From Chlorogloeopsis fritschii (GTDB lineage Bacteria; Cyanobacteriota; Cyanobacteriia; Cyanobacteriales; Nostocaceae), in NCBI RefSeq assembly GCF_043099315.1, contig NZ_CP170746.1: 64,000 bases of DNA. One strand, written 5' to 3'. A program made the position numbers and the translations under genes. Each line of letters opens with the position of its first letter. Position 1 is the first letter of the stretch. Below the pieces are notes generated by a model, which saw only the letters and a program-made list of their open reading frames with translations, did not search any database and was not told the DNA's origin. Positions 25,489 through 34,846 of this stretch are shown piece by piece.

Positions 25489-28400
25489 AACCTATCTTCA
25501 TACTCCAGTACCGCTCGATTATCACCAGATAAATCAGTGGAAGTACGTAGACGCAATTCTGGATTGAGGCGGTAGTTAATACCAAATTGGGGAGGTTTAT
25601 CACTTGTCAAAATTTTAAGCGCAGAAACAGAAAAACTACGGGAAACATCAACTCCAGCCTCCATCGCCAAATCTACCGAAGAAGAATTTTTCTTGGTAGT
25701 GTTTGTGTCATCAAAAGTGATAGTAGGAAACAGACGCAGTTCGCTCAAACCAAAAGCATTACCAATTTGGTTAAATGTTCGCTGAAGATTCAAAGCCGAA
25801 CCCGCTAAGTTAACAAGTCCTAGTGTAGTATCACCACGTCCTAGTGTTTCTACAAAACTACCTCCAAGCAAGGCTACTATTTCTGTTTCACTACGAGAAG
25901 GATTGCTTGTTAATTCTAGATGTTGGTTGAGTTGACTGGCTGGCCCATCAATTCTAGCTTCTACACGAACTGTATTGACAGGATCAAAAGTTGTAATAAT
26001 CCCATCGTTAATTTCTGAAGATACAGATGAACTAGTAACTTGTAAAGGATTTGCGTCTAAAACACTGGCAATTAAGCGAATATCCAAGTCAGGATTTTGA
26101 TTGCCTCTAAAAGTTGCTGTATGTTCATAACCACGAGCAAGATTAAACTGGGTTGTAAATAAATTTACATCTCCATTTCGCAATCGAATCGTTCCTTCAG
26201 GTTCTGGTTTATTTAGGGAACCATTAACGCTGAGAGAGCCAGTAGCTCGGAAACTGAGAATCGGTGGCAGGGCAATTTCTACATTCTTGCCGAGTACGAT
26301 TTGTAAATCGTCTAAACGTGTCGCTGTGCTGCCAGCATTAGATTTCTCTTGTTTGATGGCTTTTAAAAGCGCATTTTGTTCATCATTGGCATTAGCAACA
26401 GCGTTGGCAGATTCTGTGAGTAAAACTTGACCGTCAGATAGTTTGAGATTACCACCAATAGCCGGATTTAGAGCAGAACCAGTAATCAGCAAGTCTCCGC
26501 TCACGCCTCCTTCATACCTGCCCTTCAGATTCACTGCTAACTGATTCAGGGAAACATTGAGAGGATTGTCTATTGACTGTTGTGAGTTACTGAAAACGGG
26601 TATCTCCCCTTGAGCAATGACGTTACCTTTGCTAAATTTGCCTTGAAGACTTTCTACTTTAATACGGTCAAAATTAAACTCTACTTTTCCTGTTACATCT
26701 GTCAGTTTTTCTGGTAGAGCCTGAGCTGCAAAAGTAGCTCCCTTAACAGTAGCAATACCCTTTAGAACTGGCTGTTCTGTTGTTCCGCTTACTGTCAAGT
26801 TTACATCTCCCTCGCCTTTCTCAAAGGCTACTTGGTCAGTCAACAAGTTTAATACTGCCAATCCTTCGTTTTGAACTTTCACATCAAGACTGACTTGATT
26901 GCTATCTGGCATGACAGAAGCAAAAGGCAACTTGTAGGGAAGGCTACCAGTGATAGTAACTGGTTCCGAGCCAGAAACCATTACATTACTACCAAAATTT
27001 AAGCGCCCATTGTTGTAGCTAAAGCTAGTACTTGCTGACTCTACCCCTTTTTGGTTTAGAGTTCCTTCAGTGATGTACAATTCTCCTCTAGCTAGGGGAT
27101 TAGCTGTACTACCTGCTAATGTTGCTGTCGCGTTGATATTACCTGTTAAACCAACAGGTAGGTTGACATAATTATTCAGTAGTTGAAGAGGAAGATTTGT
27201 TACCCGCAGTTGTCCAGATTGTTCTGTACCACCAATATTACCAGTAAAAGCAATCAGCCTATTGTTTGATTCGAGGCGCAAAGGTAGTAATGTCAGTACA
27301 CCATTTTCAAAGCTGCCTTGGGCAATTACCCGCTCTGCTGTGTAAAGGCGCTCTGGTTCGTCTTCTCGTCCCCAAACAAAATTTTGACCGTTGAAATTAA
27401 ACTTTACTGCCATTTTGTTAGCAGTGGCTGTATCAACAGCAACTTCACCATTGAAAGTTCCTTTTAAATCTGCTAAATCTGGCACGAAAGAAGCATCACG
27501 ACGCTGTTGCTGCTGCTGTGCTAACAATGCCTCAATTTCTGAAAAACGCTGGATTTGAGTTAGTAAGGGTTGATTTGCTAAACCAACTGATACTGTTTTC
27601 AAGTCACTGGCGCTGCCATAGCTTGGTGCAGTAGTGACACCACGTTGAAAGTCTTTAATGTCGAATAACTGTAGTGTTGTTAAAATGTCTTGGATTTGAC
27701 CTTGGTTAACTGTCAATTTACCTTTAATTTGCGGCCCTGCGGCTGTTGGTGCAAAAGTACCAACCATAGCGTAACGGCTGTTGCCTCTAATAAAGGCACT
27801 ATCGTGGAGAGTTACCTTACCATCTTGATAACGAAATTGAGCCGACAAGCGATCGCCACTGATGCGAGCTAGTTGTGGTTTAGCGATCGCAATATCTCCT
27901 GCCGTTGCCCAAGTTTTTTGATTAATTTGTAAATTGCCCGATAACAACCCTGCAACCTTACCAGCGCCCAAGAAAGTGGTAGCAGGCACGCCCACATTCA
28001 AAACTGTTAAGGGAAAATTTTCTACTTTCGCCACCAAATTATCGCCCTGTACTGTTCCTGTTGCAGCAGCTTCCTGCCATTTCACAGCAAAAGCAGTGGG
28101 ACGATTATTTGCATCTAGGTTGAAGGCAAGTTTGTCACGCGTACCTGAGACATTTAAATTTAAACCTTGTCCCTGCACTGACTGAATATTTCCAGTTAAT
28201 ACTGGCTCAAAAGCAAATTTATTTACTGCTAAATCCCTCAGTGCAAGTGTTCCTAATAAATTGGGTGTAGGCAGTTTTCCAGTAATTTGCCCGCTAAAAT
28301 CAGCTTTACCTGCTACATCAACTGCATTAGGTAACTTGATAGGTAATTTATTTAAATTGTAATTTTTTGCTTTGACATTCAGAGCTAACTCAGCAATTTC

Positions 28401-31043
28401 CGGTATGATACCTGAAGTAGCTTTTGTCAATATGTAACCATTAGCGTTTAAATCGCGAGCAGTTGCTCGTTCAATCAGCAACTTTTCTCCATCCCAGCCA
28501 ATTTCCGCTGTGAGTGGCTGTTCAATACCAGCGATACCCTGAGAAAACTGTAACTGACCGAGCGCTCGCAAATTCTGGAGAGAGGCAAAGTTTTGTGTCT
28601 CTAAATTTCCAGCAATTTGAATTTTGCCGCCTAAATTACCTTGCAACTGCTCCGAAAACTGATTTAATTTCACACCATTAGCATCAACTACAGCTTGATA
28701 ACGACCGTTTGCCAATTGGATATTTGTAGCAGTAATTGTGCCACCCGCTACATTCAACTGAGCTTGTCCTTTCGCTTCGATAGCTTGCGGTTGGAAGGAT
28801 TCCAAGGAACCTGCGATATTTAATTGACCTTTTAACCTTCCTTGAAACTGCTGAGGTAATTGTGCCAATTGTTGCAATTGCAAGTTATTTGCTTGCACCT
28901 GTGCTTGATAAATACCATCAGCCAGTTGAATATTCGAGGCGGTAACCGTGCCACCACCCACTGCTAAACGTGCCGAACCACTGCCCTGTAAAGTCTTCAG
29001 GTTGAAATCATCTGTATTGCCTGAAATTTGAAAATTACCCGCCAATGCTCCCTGTAATGCTGGGGGAGAGCTTTTCAACAGACGCCCCAACCGCACGCCA
29101 TTTGCTATGAGTTGAGCAGAAAAGCTTTTTTCTCCCAGTTGAATTTTAGAAACTGCCACCGTACCATCTGCAACTTGAACTTTGGCGTTTTGAGTGTCAA
29201 TGCTGGCAATTTTGAAGGGAGCGGAGGTGCCTGAGAGGATGAGACGACCGTTCAAGTTAGCATTATTGAGAGAGACATTTTGCAGTTGGCTGGGGTTGAT
29301 GAAGCGTTTTAGTTGTATCTGGGAAGCATCAGCTACAGCTTGCCAGCGCTGTTGATTCCAATTGCCAGCAGCCACCAACTTGCCACCACCTACGCTCACA
29401 GCTACATTCCGGAAAGATAAACTGCGATCGCCCTTCACCACCACTTCACCAGTCGTGGGATACTGAGCTTGGTTAGCCCGAAATTGCACTACCGTTTGGG
29501 CGTTATCAGCAGCACCAGTCAGTTTAGCTGTAGCGGAGACGGTGCCAATTTGGAACGGGGTTTTGGAGTTGTAAAGGTAGGCGATCGCATCTCCCGGAAC
29601 ATTCTTGGCGGTTAAATTAAAATCTAACTGGGGAGTTGTGCCCAACTCAACTTTGCCAGTACCCCCAATCTCACCACCGACTTTTGTCTGTCCTTGAATA
29701 TCTTTAAATGTAATTACAGCTGCTGTCGGCGAATATTCAAACTTACCCCTAGCGCTATTAAAATCAACTTTGTCGATACGAGCAGGCTTAATAGTAGCAA
29801 CTGTACCTGAAAGAATGGGATCGGTGGGTTCTCCAACCAACTGCAAATCTGCTTTTACTTCCCCAGTTACAGGTACAGGCAGTTTGAGTTTGAGAGTTTC
29901 TTGAGCAGCCTCTACACTGACGGCATTGACACGCCCTGTCAGCTTGTAACCAGCTTTAGTGTCGATAATGCCATTAGCAACCAGCGGTATTTTACCGTAA
30001 CTGGTGACAAGATTATCTAGCTTTACTTCCGTGTCTTGAAAGCGAAGCGTTCCTAGTGAATTGATAAATGGCTGCGGTACGCGGGGAACTTGAGCCTGAA
30101 CATTTTGCAAACCAACACTACCAGATAACAAAGGCGGCTGAGTTTGCCCCAATTGAGCTTGCATCTGCAAGTCGCCATTTACCTTACCAGCCTGCAATGC
30201 CAGTGGTAATTTAATCAGGCGAGTAATATCAGAGGCTAGCAAATCTTGCCCCCGTATTTTTAAATTGGTTGCTAGTGTTTTCGGGCGGATATCTCCTTGC
30301 AAAGAAAGGTTACCACCAGTATTTGCTTTGCCTGCTACATCAAACTTTATTAATTCGTTTTTTTCTAATAATTGGGCAGTTCCGTTTAATTGGGAAAATG
30401 CCACCGCAGAGAAGAAACCAGGAGGAAATACAGATTGGATAGCAGGAGAAGATGTTTCTGGTTTACTTTCTCCTACTCCCGCAACTTTAAAAATTTTCTC
30501 TTGTTCTTTTCTCCATTCCTCGTTCGGTACTAATGTCAACTGGGCATCGCGAAATCGCAGTTTATCCAACTCTGTTTGAATCGGCCCGCCTTTACCTGGC
30601 TTTGCTAAGGTAGTAGTAGTCCAGCGTCCTTCCTCATCCTGCTCAATGTAAACGTTTGGATTAACTAAAGTGACATCTAGCTTCAGATTTTGGGCAAAAA
30701 GTAACCACAATGGATCAAATCTTACTTCTACAGCTTCAACTTCAACATAGTCTGGATCTGTAGGTGTTGCCGGAATAGCTGAAGCCCCAAACTTTACTCC
30801 TGAGAGCGAAAATTCTTTCACTTCTCCTATTTTGACAGGACGATTGAGTGTATTCGTCAGGCTTTTTTCTGCCAAAGGTGTTAAATCTTTGTGAATAAAA
30901 CTCTGTAACCGCCAAGCACCCCCTACAAGCCCAAGTAGTAAAAATCCACCTAATGTAATGCTGCTACGGCTCAATAACAGCAACCACAGACGCTTATTGG
31001 TAAGGGTTTTGGAATGATGCTTAGGATTTGGAGATTTACTCAT
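25485..31043 (-). CDS. tamB: TamB-family translocation and assembly module protein
   Basis: This 1852-aa protein has an N-terminal membrane anchor (about residues 17-45), an AsmA/TamB-like start (SLTNTLNRPVKIGEV), very long repetitive beta-rich sequence and the C-terminal TamB domain (formerly DUF490) with motifs such as GSFVETLGRGD and GLSELRLFPTITFDD. TamB bridges the inner and outer membranes and helps lipid transport or barrel insertion; the plant relative is Tic236. Internal repeats are clear: three copies of a unit with V.GGTVTASNIQLADG-type sequence at about residues 620-830. It is a single gene with its own promoter; no omp85/tamA lies beside it. Confidence 0.9.
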   Translation of the reverse strand: MSKSPNPKHHSKTLTNKRLWLLLLSRSSITLGGFLLLGLVGGAWRLQSFIHKDLTPLAEKSLTNTLNRPVKIGEVKEFSLSGVKFGASAIPATPTDPDYVEVEAVEVRFDPLWLLFAQNLKLDVTLVNPNVYIEQDEEGRWTTTTLAKPGKGGPIQTELDKLRFRDAQLTLVPNEEWRKEQEKIFKVAGVGESKPETSSPAIQSVFPPGFFSAVAFSQLNGTAQLLEKNELIKFDVAGKANTGGNLSLQGDIRPKTLATNLKIRGQDLLASDITRLIKLPLALQAGKVNGDLQMQAQLGQTQPPLLSGSVGLQNVQAQVPRVPQPFINSLGTLRFQDTEVKLDNLVTSYGKIPLVANGIIDTKAGYKLTGRVNAVSVEAAQETLKLKLPVPVTGEVKADLQLVGEPTDPILSGTVATIKPARIDKVDFNSARGKFEYSPTAAVITFKDIQGQTKVGGEIGGTGKVELGTTPQLDFNLTAKNVPGDAIAYLYNSKTPFQIGTVSATAKLTGAADNAQTVVQFRANQAQYPTTGEVVVKGDRSLSFRNVAVSVGGGKLVAAGNWNQQRWQAVADASQIQLKRFINPSQLQNVSLNNANLNGRLILSGTSAPFKIASIDTQNAKVQVADGTVAVSKIQLGEKSFSAQLIANGVRLGRLLKSSPPALQGALAGNFQISGNTDDFNLKTLQGSGSARLAVGGGTVTASNIQLADGIYQAQVQANNLQLQQLAQLPQQFQGRLKGQLNIAGSLESFQPQAIEAKGQAQLNVAGGTITATNIQLANGRYQAVVDANGVKLNQFSEQLQGNLGGKIQIAGNLETQNFASLQNLRALGQLQFSQGIAGIEQPLTAEIGWDGEKLLIERATARDLNANGYILTKATSGIIPEIAELALNVKAKNYNLNKLPIKLPNAVDVAGKADFSGQITGKLPTPNLLGTLALRDLAVNKFAFEPVLTGNIQSVQGQGLNLNVSGTRDKLAFNLDANNRPTAFAVKWQEAAATGTVQGDNLVAKVENFPLTVLNVGVPATTFLGAGKVAGLLSGNLQINQKTWATAGDIAIAKPQLARISGDRLSAQFRYQDGKVTLHDSAFIRGNSRYAMVGTFAPTAAGPQIKGKLTVNQGQIQDILTTLQLFDIKDFQRGVTTAPSYGSASDLKTVSVGLANQPLLTQIQRFSEIEALLAQQQQQRRDASFVPDLADLKGTFNGEVAVDTATANKMAVKFNFNGQNFVWGREDEPERLYTAERVIAQGSFENGVLTLLPLRLESNNRLIAFTGNIGGTEQSGQLRVTNLPLQLLNNYVNLPVGLTGNINATATLAGSTANPLARGELYITEGTLNQKGVESASTSFSYNNGRLNFGSNVMVSGSEPVTITGSLPYKLPFASVMPDSNQVSLDVKVQNEGLAVLNLLTDQVAFEKGEGDVNLTVSGTTEQPVLKGIATVKGATFAAQALPEKLTDVTGKVEFNFDRIKVESLQGKFSKGNVIAQGEIPVFSNSQQSIDNPLNVSLNQLAVNLKGRYEGGVSGDLLITGSALNPAIGGNLKLSDGQVLLTESANAVANANDEQNALLKAIKQEKSNAGSTATRLDDLQIVLGKNVEIALPPILSFRATGSLSVNGSLNKPEPEGTIRLRNGDVNLFTTQFNLARGYEHTATFRGNQNPDLDIRLIASVLDANPLQVTSSSVSSEINDGIITTFDPVNTVRVEARIDGPASQLNQHLELTSNPSRSETEIVALLGGSFVETLGRGDTTLGLVNLAGSALNLQRTFNQIGNAFGLSELRLFPTITFDDTNTTKKNSSSVDLAMEAGVDVSRSFSVSALKILTSDKPPQFGINYRLNPELRLRTSTDLSGDNRAVLEYEDRF

Positions 31044-31733
31044 TTGGTTTTACCGTTTACTAGTTGAGTTTGGCTGGCACACTAGTAGAATTCACTGATG
31101 CTATTAGCTGGTTACAGCTATGCCATTACCAGCATACAAACCTATTTTGGATTTGGGCTTGGAGATTAATGGCTGGCTAAACGTAGATGTTGTCTATGGT
31201 AGCTATAGGTTTGAGCGCCAATATCCACAAAGATACGGCTGGGTTGTAAGTATCTTACTGATAAATTTGGAATTCTTTGCTCATAGTTTTGATATTTTAT
31301 TTGCAAGCGATCGCTCGCTTCACATTACTTTAAAATCGGGAATTGTAAAAAACTGGTGACGAAAAAATATTTTAATCATCGCCAGACAAGCATAAGAGGA
31401 ATATAAACTTATCAACCTAATCTAATCTCTAAAGTCCAAAATCGGTATACCGAGTAATACTGGAGCGAGCGGAAAAATTAAGACATACCGCCATGTATAA
31501 AGTTTACAGGAAGCCGTAAGTAGCGCTTGCGGAACAACTGGGTACTGGGGATTGGGAAGAGGATGGGGGGACAAGGAGACAAGGAGAACTGGGGAAGCTG
31601 GGGAAGCTGGGGGAGTAAACGTGAATAAGGATTCTCCACTTTCTCCCCCTGCTCCTGAAGCTCCTGAAGCTCCTCTGCCCCTCTGCTCCCCTGCTTTTTT
31701 CCTAGCCCCTAATTTCAACATCGGCTCGCACAC
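31044..31733. other. gene-free stretch with low-complexity repeat
   Basis: No gene is supported. A purine-rich repetitive tract at 31553-31620 contains GACAAGGAGA and GGGGAAGCT units, followed by CTCCTGAAG units at about 31650. A 79-codon open frame at 31120 has no RBS or family signal. The promoter of tamB is probably just right of 31043. Confidence 0.55.
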
Positions 31734-32222
31734 TTATAACCCACCGCGATCGCGCTCTAGATCGTAAATAACTTTCTCAGCATACCAATCTATTGTTTTG
31801 TTCGGATTCTTTTGTTTTGCCTGGTTTAAAAGACGTGTTGCAGCATCTCTATCGTCATGCAACAGGTTGATAAGTTTTCTTTGCAGTTTGCGGCTAGCCT
31901 GCTCAAGTCTAATAGTAGAAGTTTGTTGCTCCCCAAATGAAAAATTATTTTGGCGGCGATTCCCTTTTTTGCTTAACATAACGCCAGTGGCAATACCACC
32001 TGCTACCAATGCTACCAACATCAGTGTGGAATTACTGCCTTGTTCTTCAGATTCGTTAAGCTCATTATTGACGGAACTAGCAACAGCAAGCTGTGACATT
32101 TGTTGCTGATTTTGTGGTGCCATGCCGGATGCCAACCCAGTTGCGAGAAGGCTAGCTGCAAAAGTAGTAGTCAAAATTTTAACAGGATCTACAGATTTAA
32201 GAACAGAAAAAGCGTGAGACAT
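31734..32222 (-). CDS. hypothetical membrane-anchored protein (162 aa)
   Basis: I do not recognise the family. There is an N-terminal hydrophobic segment (ILTTTFAASLLATGLASG), a polar spacer, a second hydrophobic segment (STLMLVALVAGGIATGVML) followed by a basic stop-transfer KKGNRR, and a charged C-terminal domain of about 70 residues with RLEQASRKLQRKLINLLHDD. That C-terminal part is likely helical and cytoplasmic. It stands alone, divergent from sodA. Confidence 0.6.
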   Translation of the reverse strand: MSHAFSVLKSVDPVKILTTTFAASLLATGLASGMAPQNQQQMSQLAVASSVNNELNESEEQGSNSTLMLVALVAGGIATGVMLSKKGNRRQNNFSFGEQQTSTIRLEQASRKLQRKLINLLHDDRDAATRLLNQAKQKNPNKTIDWYAEKVIYDLERDRGGL

Positions 32223-32609
32223 TTTGGTAATGAATAAAAAGACTAGTGTCAGTTCTATACTTCTAGTTTGGTTAATAACTATGACAAAAGTGTGTCAATC
32301 TAGCCGGATGCAATGAATGCGATCGCTTCATGCTAGAGGAATAGGTACTGGAAGCATTCTGAGCGCGACATGACAATGCTCGACAAATCAAGCTAGTTGA
32401 CACTAATCTCATAATTTAAATCCTCGAAAAACCTATATATAAAAACTTTTCTTGTTCTTATCTCATTTAAATTGTTGCAACTCATATTCATTATGACTAT
32501 GATGGATTTAAGAGGATAATTTATTGCTCAGATGTAAAGCTTTGCTATCAGCACTTGTGAAGCTGATCTAGATAGTTTTCTTGCCAATTCATACACATAG
32601 GAGAGACAC
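32223..32609. promoter_or_regulatory. divergent promoter region of the membrane protein and sodA
   Basis: This 387-bp gap has one HIP1 site (about 32320) and AT-rich sequence. It must contain the sodA promoter. I see no clear operator. Confidence 0.35.
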
Positions 32610-33224
32610 ATGGCTCATACATTAGCGCCATTGCCTTATGACTATGCTGCATTGGAGCCGTATATAGATGCTCAAACTATGCAGTTGCACCACGACAAAC
32701 ATCATGCTGCCTATGTCAATAACTTGAATGCAGCTTTAGAAAAGTATCCAGATTTGATGAATAAATCCATTGAAGAGTTAATCATCAATCTAGAGCAAAT
32801 ACCATCAGAAATTCGGACAGTTGTGCGGAACAATGCAGGAGGGCACTTTAACCACACCCTGTTTTGGAAAAGTATGAGTCCAAATGGTAGCAGAACACCA
32901 ACTGGAGCCATTGCTGAGGCAATTGAAGTAACTTTTGGCAGTTTTGACAACTTCAAGCAGCAGTTTAACGAGGCTGGAATGAAGCAGTTTGGCAGTGGCT
33001 GGGTATGGTTGACTTTTAACCGTTCTGGCAAACTCGAAATTGTCACAACTCCCAATCAAGATAGTCCCCTCACCACTGGGCTTTACCCATTGCTAGGTAA
33101 CGATGTTTGGGAACACGCTTATTACCTCAAGTATCAAAACCGTCGAAAAGACTATCTAGATGCTTGGTGGAACGTAGTAGACTGGGATGAAGTCAATCGT
33201 CGGTTTGAAACAGCAAGGCAGTAA
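32610..33224 (+). CDS. sodA: superoxide dismutase, Mn-type
   Basis: The 204-aa enzyme converts superoxide to hydrogen peroxide and oxygen. Metal ligands are H27 (LHHDKHH), H82 (NNAGGHFNHTLFW) and the Asp/His of the NDVWEHAYYLKY motif. The Gly pair in NNAGGHFNH together with Gln in NQDSPL is the MnSOD pattern; FeSOD has a Gln at the earlier position instead. There is no signal peptide or membrane anchor, so it should be cytosolic. A good RBS (AGGAGA) precedes the ATG. It is convergent with the reverse transcriptase gene. Confidence 0.92.
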   Translation: MAHTLAPLPYDYAALEPYIDAQTMQLHHDKHHAAYVNNLNAALEKYPDLMNKSIEELIINLEQIPSEIRTVVRNNAGGHFNHTLFWKSMSPNGSRTPTGAIAEAIEVTFGSFDNFKQQFNEAGMKQFGSGWVWLTFNRSGKLEIVTTPNQDSPLTTGLYPLLGNDVWEHAYYLKYQNRRKDYLDAWWNVVDWDEVNRRFETARQ

Positions 33225-33248
33225 GACCAAATAGCATTCTCAACAACC

Positions 33249-33315
33249 GTAGGGTGGGCACTGTCCACGATGTAAAAATAAGGGTTTGAGGAAAGTTAGA
33301 GAGTGCCCACCTTAC
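33249..33315. repeat. 67-bp palindromic dispersed element, copy 1
   Basis: The element starts GTAGGGTGGGCACTGTC and ends GAGTGCCCACCTTAC, so its ends are inverted repeats and it can fold as a hairpin. The interior contains AAGGGTTTGAGGAAAGTTAGA. Two further 67-bp copies lie at 46498-46564 and 46626-46692. It lies between convergent sodA and the RT gene and may serve as a terminator. Confidence 0.85.
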
Positions 33316-33324
33316 AAAAATTGT

Positions 33325-34737
33325 TCACTTTTTGCGGCGAGCATACTTCTTTTTAATGCGTTGCACTTGTTGCTGAAACTCCGCGCCTTTTTCAGGATTT
33401 ACCATCGCGACAAAATTAGCAAAGCCGCTAATGGCAGCGATTAAATTGGGAGAATTTCCCCAATGTTTGCCTTCTAAACCGTCTTTTTCAATTTGATATA
33501 AAGTAGCGCGGAACTGCTTTAATATCTTTTTGGAAACATTGAGTTTATTGTTTACCACTACTCCCGTAACTTCCTGCTGACGGGATTTGCGGAGAATTCG
33601 AGTTTTGTCTTGATTAATGGCAAAGCCTTCGTAAGTAACAATTGATTCTGTGCGTTTGAGAAGATTGCAGATATGTCGCAAGCTGTCGCCAGAGGTAGAA
33701 AAGGTAATGTCATCGGCGTAGCGGGTGTAATTAAAACCCAAACTTCCCGCCATTATTGTTAATTTTCGGTCTAATCGGCGACAAAGGAGATTGGTAATTG
33801 CCGGGCTGGCTGGCGAACCTTGGGGAAGATGTCTTTCTCCCAGTGCTACATAATATGTCTTGCCATCTAATTCCAATTCTTCAACTTCGGCGGCAGTACA
33901 CAGCAAACTAAATATTGTTGCTGCTGCTTCTGAGTAACCGAAGGACAGAAAAAGCCCTTTGACGCGTTTGTAAGAAATTGCAGGAAAAAAATCCTTGAGA
34001 TCGAAGTTGATAATGACATCAGCGCCAACATGGGGAGTGGCATTGGTGACAATGGAACGTTGGATACGAAAACCATGTGCTGCGTCATGAACTTGCAATT
34101 TTTGGAGAATATTCTCTAAAATCCAGTGCTGTACCTGTTTTAAATTAGGCATCGGTGCTGAGATCAGCCTTTCTCCACCAGTTTTTTTAGGGATTTTAAA
34201 ACGGATGTAGTGGGATACAGTAGCAGTTTTGCGATCAAAGGCCAAAAATCTTAGTTTACCAACACTAATTTCCATTGCTGCCGCAATTTCTTCCGCAGTG
34301 TTGCAAAGTGGTAAATTTAGCAATCGCAATCTTTCCTCATTGCCTTGGCTGTTATTTAATCCAGCAGATACACCTTCACCAAGATAAATAATCTCTTGTT
34401 GTTTCTTGCGGTTCCACGCCTGGGCACGTTCTTGCCGTTCCCTTTCCCGGCGTTCTTTTGTTTCTTGTTGCTTGCGCCGCGACTCTTCCAAACGCTGTTT
34501 CAACATCTGCTTGCGCAGTGCTTTTTCATTCTGGAGGCGACTACTTTCCCGCCGCAGCTGTTCTAGTTCCCGTCTAATTTCCCCAGCGCGGCGAATTTCG
34601 TCTGCTGGATCTTGCGGCATACTACCTTGAGCAGGCCAAAAACCGTAGCGGATCATCTCTTCGAGGATGAATTCCTCTCTACCCATTTTGCGAATGCGAT
34701 CGTAGAGTTCCTCACGAGTACGGGGTTGATCGGTCAT
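33325..34737 (-). CDS. retron-type reverse transcriptase with N-terminal coiled-coil extension
   Basis: This 470-aa RT closely follows retron RTs: HWILENILQKL, then NATPHVGADVIINFDLKDFF (compare NATPHIGA and DLEDFFPS in retron Ec86), LPQGSPASPAITNLL, the catalytic YADD at residues 340-343 within YTRYADDITFS, and the retron-specific VTGVVV segment. Residues 1-160 are an extra region: a conserved-looking start (TREELYDRIRKMGREEFIL, GFWP), then a highly charged coiled coil (RRELEQLRRESSRLQNEK onward), then a linker. Retron RTs make msDNA from an adjacent ncRNA and act in phage defence with an effector. No separate effector gene is next to it, and no msr-msd is recognisable in the 110 bp upstream, which end in a repeat element. 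It is not part of the CRISPR locus, 20 kb away. Confidence 0.88.
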   Translation of the reverse strand: MTDQPRTREELYDRIRKMGREEFILEEMIRYGFWPAQGSMPQDPADEIRRAGEIRRELEQLRRESSRLQNEKALRKQMLKQRLEESRRKQQETKERRERERQERAQAWNRKKQQEIIYLGEGVSAGLNNSQGNEERLRLLNLPLCNTAEEIAAAMEISVGKLRFLAFDRKTATVSHYIRFKIPKKTGGERLISAPMPNLKQVQHWILENILQKLQVHDAAHGFRIQRSIVTNATPHVGADVIINFDLKDFFPAISYKRVKGLFLSFGYSEAAATIFSLLCTAAEVEELELDGKTYYVALGERHLPQGSPASPAITNLLCRRLDRKLTIMAGSLGFNYTRYADDITFSTSGDSLRHICNLLKRTESIVTYEGFAINQDKTRILRKSRQQEVTGVVVNNKLNVSKKILKQFRATLYQIEKDGLEGKHWGNSPNLIAAISGFANFVAMVNPEKGAEFQQQVQRIKKKYARRKK

Positions 34738-34758
34738 AGTTTCTGGAGTGACGGAGTG

Positions 34759-34777
34759 ATTAGGGATATCACCTAAT
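34759..34777. other. small hairpin upstream of the RT gene
   Basis: ATTAGG and CCTAAT pair across 7 bp, 22 bp before the RT start. It is the only inverted repeat I see in the 110-bp gap before the repeat element. It is too small to be a convincing msr-msd. Confidence 0.3.
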
Positions 34778-34846
34778 GGAATGATAAATTTTTCATTGGC
34801 AACAGATTTGTCTAGTTTATTCGTGATTTTTGAAGTTGGGTAGATT

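Noticed and set aside
31120..31359. 79-codon open frame upstream of tamB
   Set aside because: No RBS, no recognisable motif, and it spans a HIP1 site and promoter-like DNA; left as intergenic.
32610..33224. Iron superoxide dismutase (sodB)
   Set aside because: The GGHFNH motif and the Gln in NQDSPL are the manganese-type pattern; FeSOD has Gln at the earlier position.
33325..34737. Reverse transcriptase as part of the type III CRISPR adaptation module (RT-Cas1 type)
   Set aside because: It is 18 kb from cas1, which is not fused to an RT, and its motifs are retron-like rather than those of RT-Cas1 proteins.
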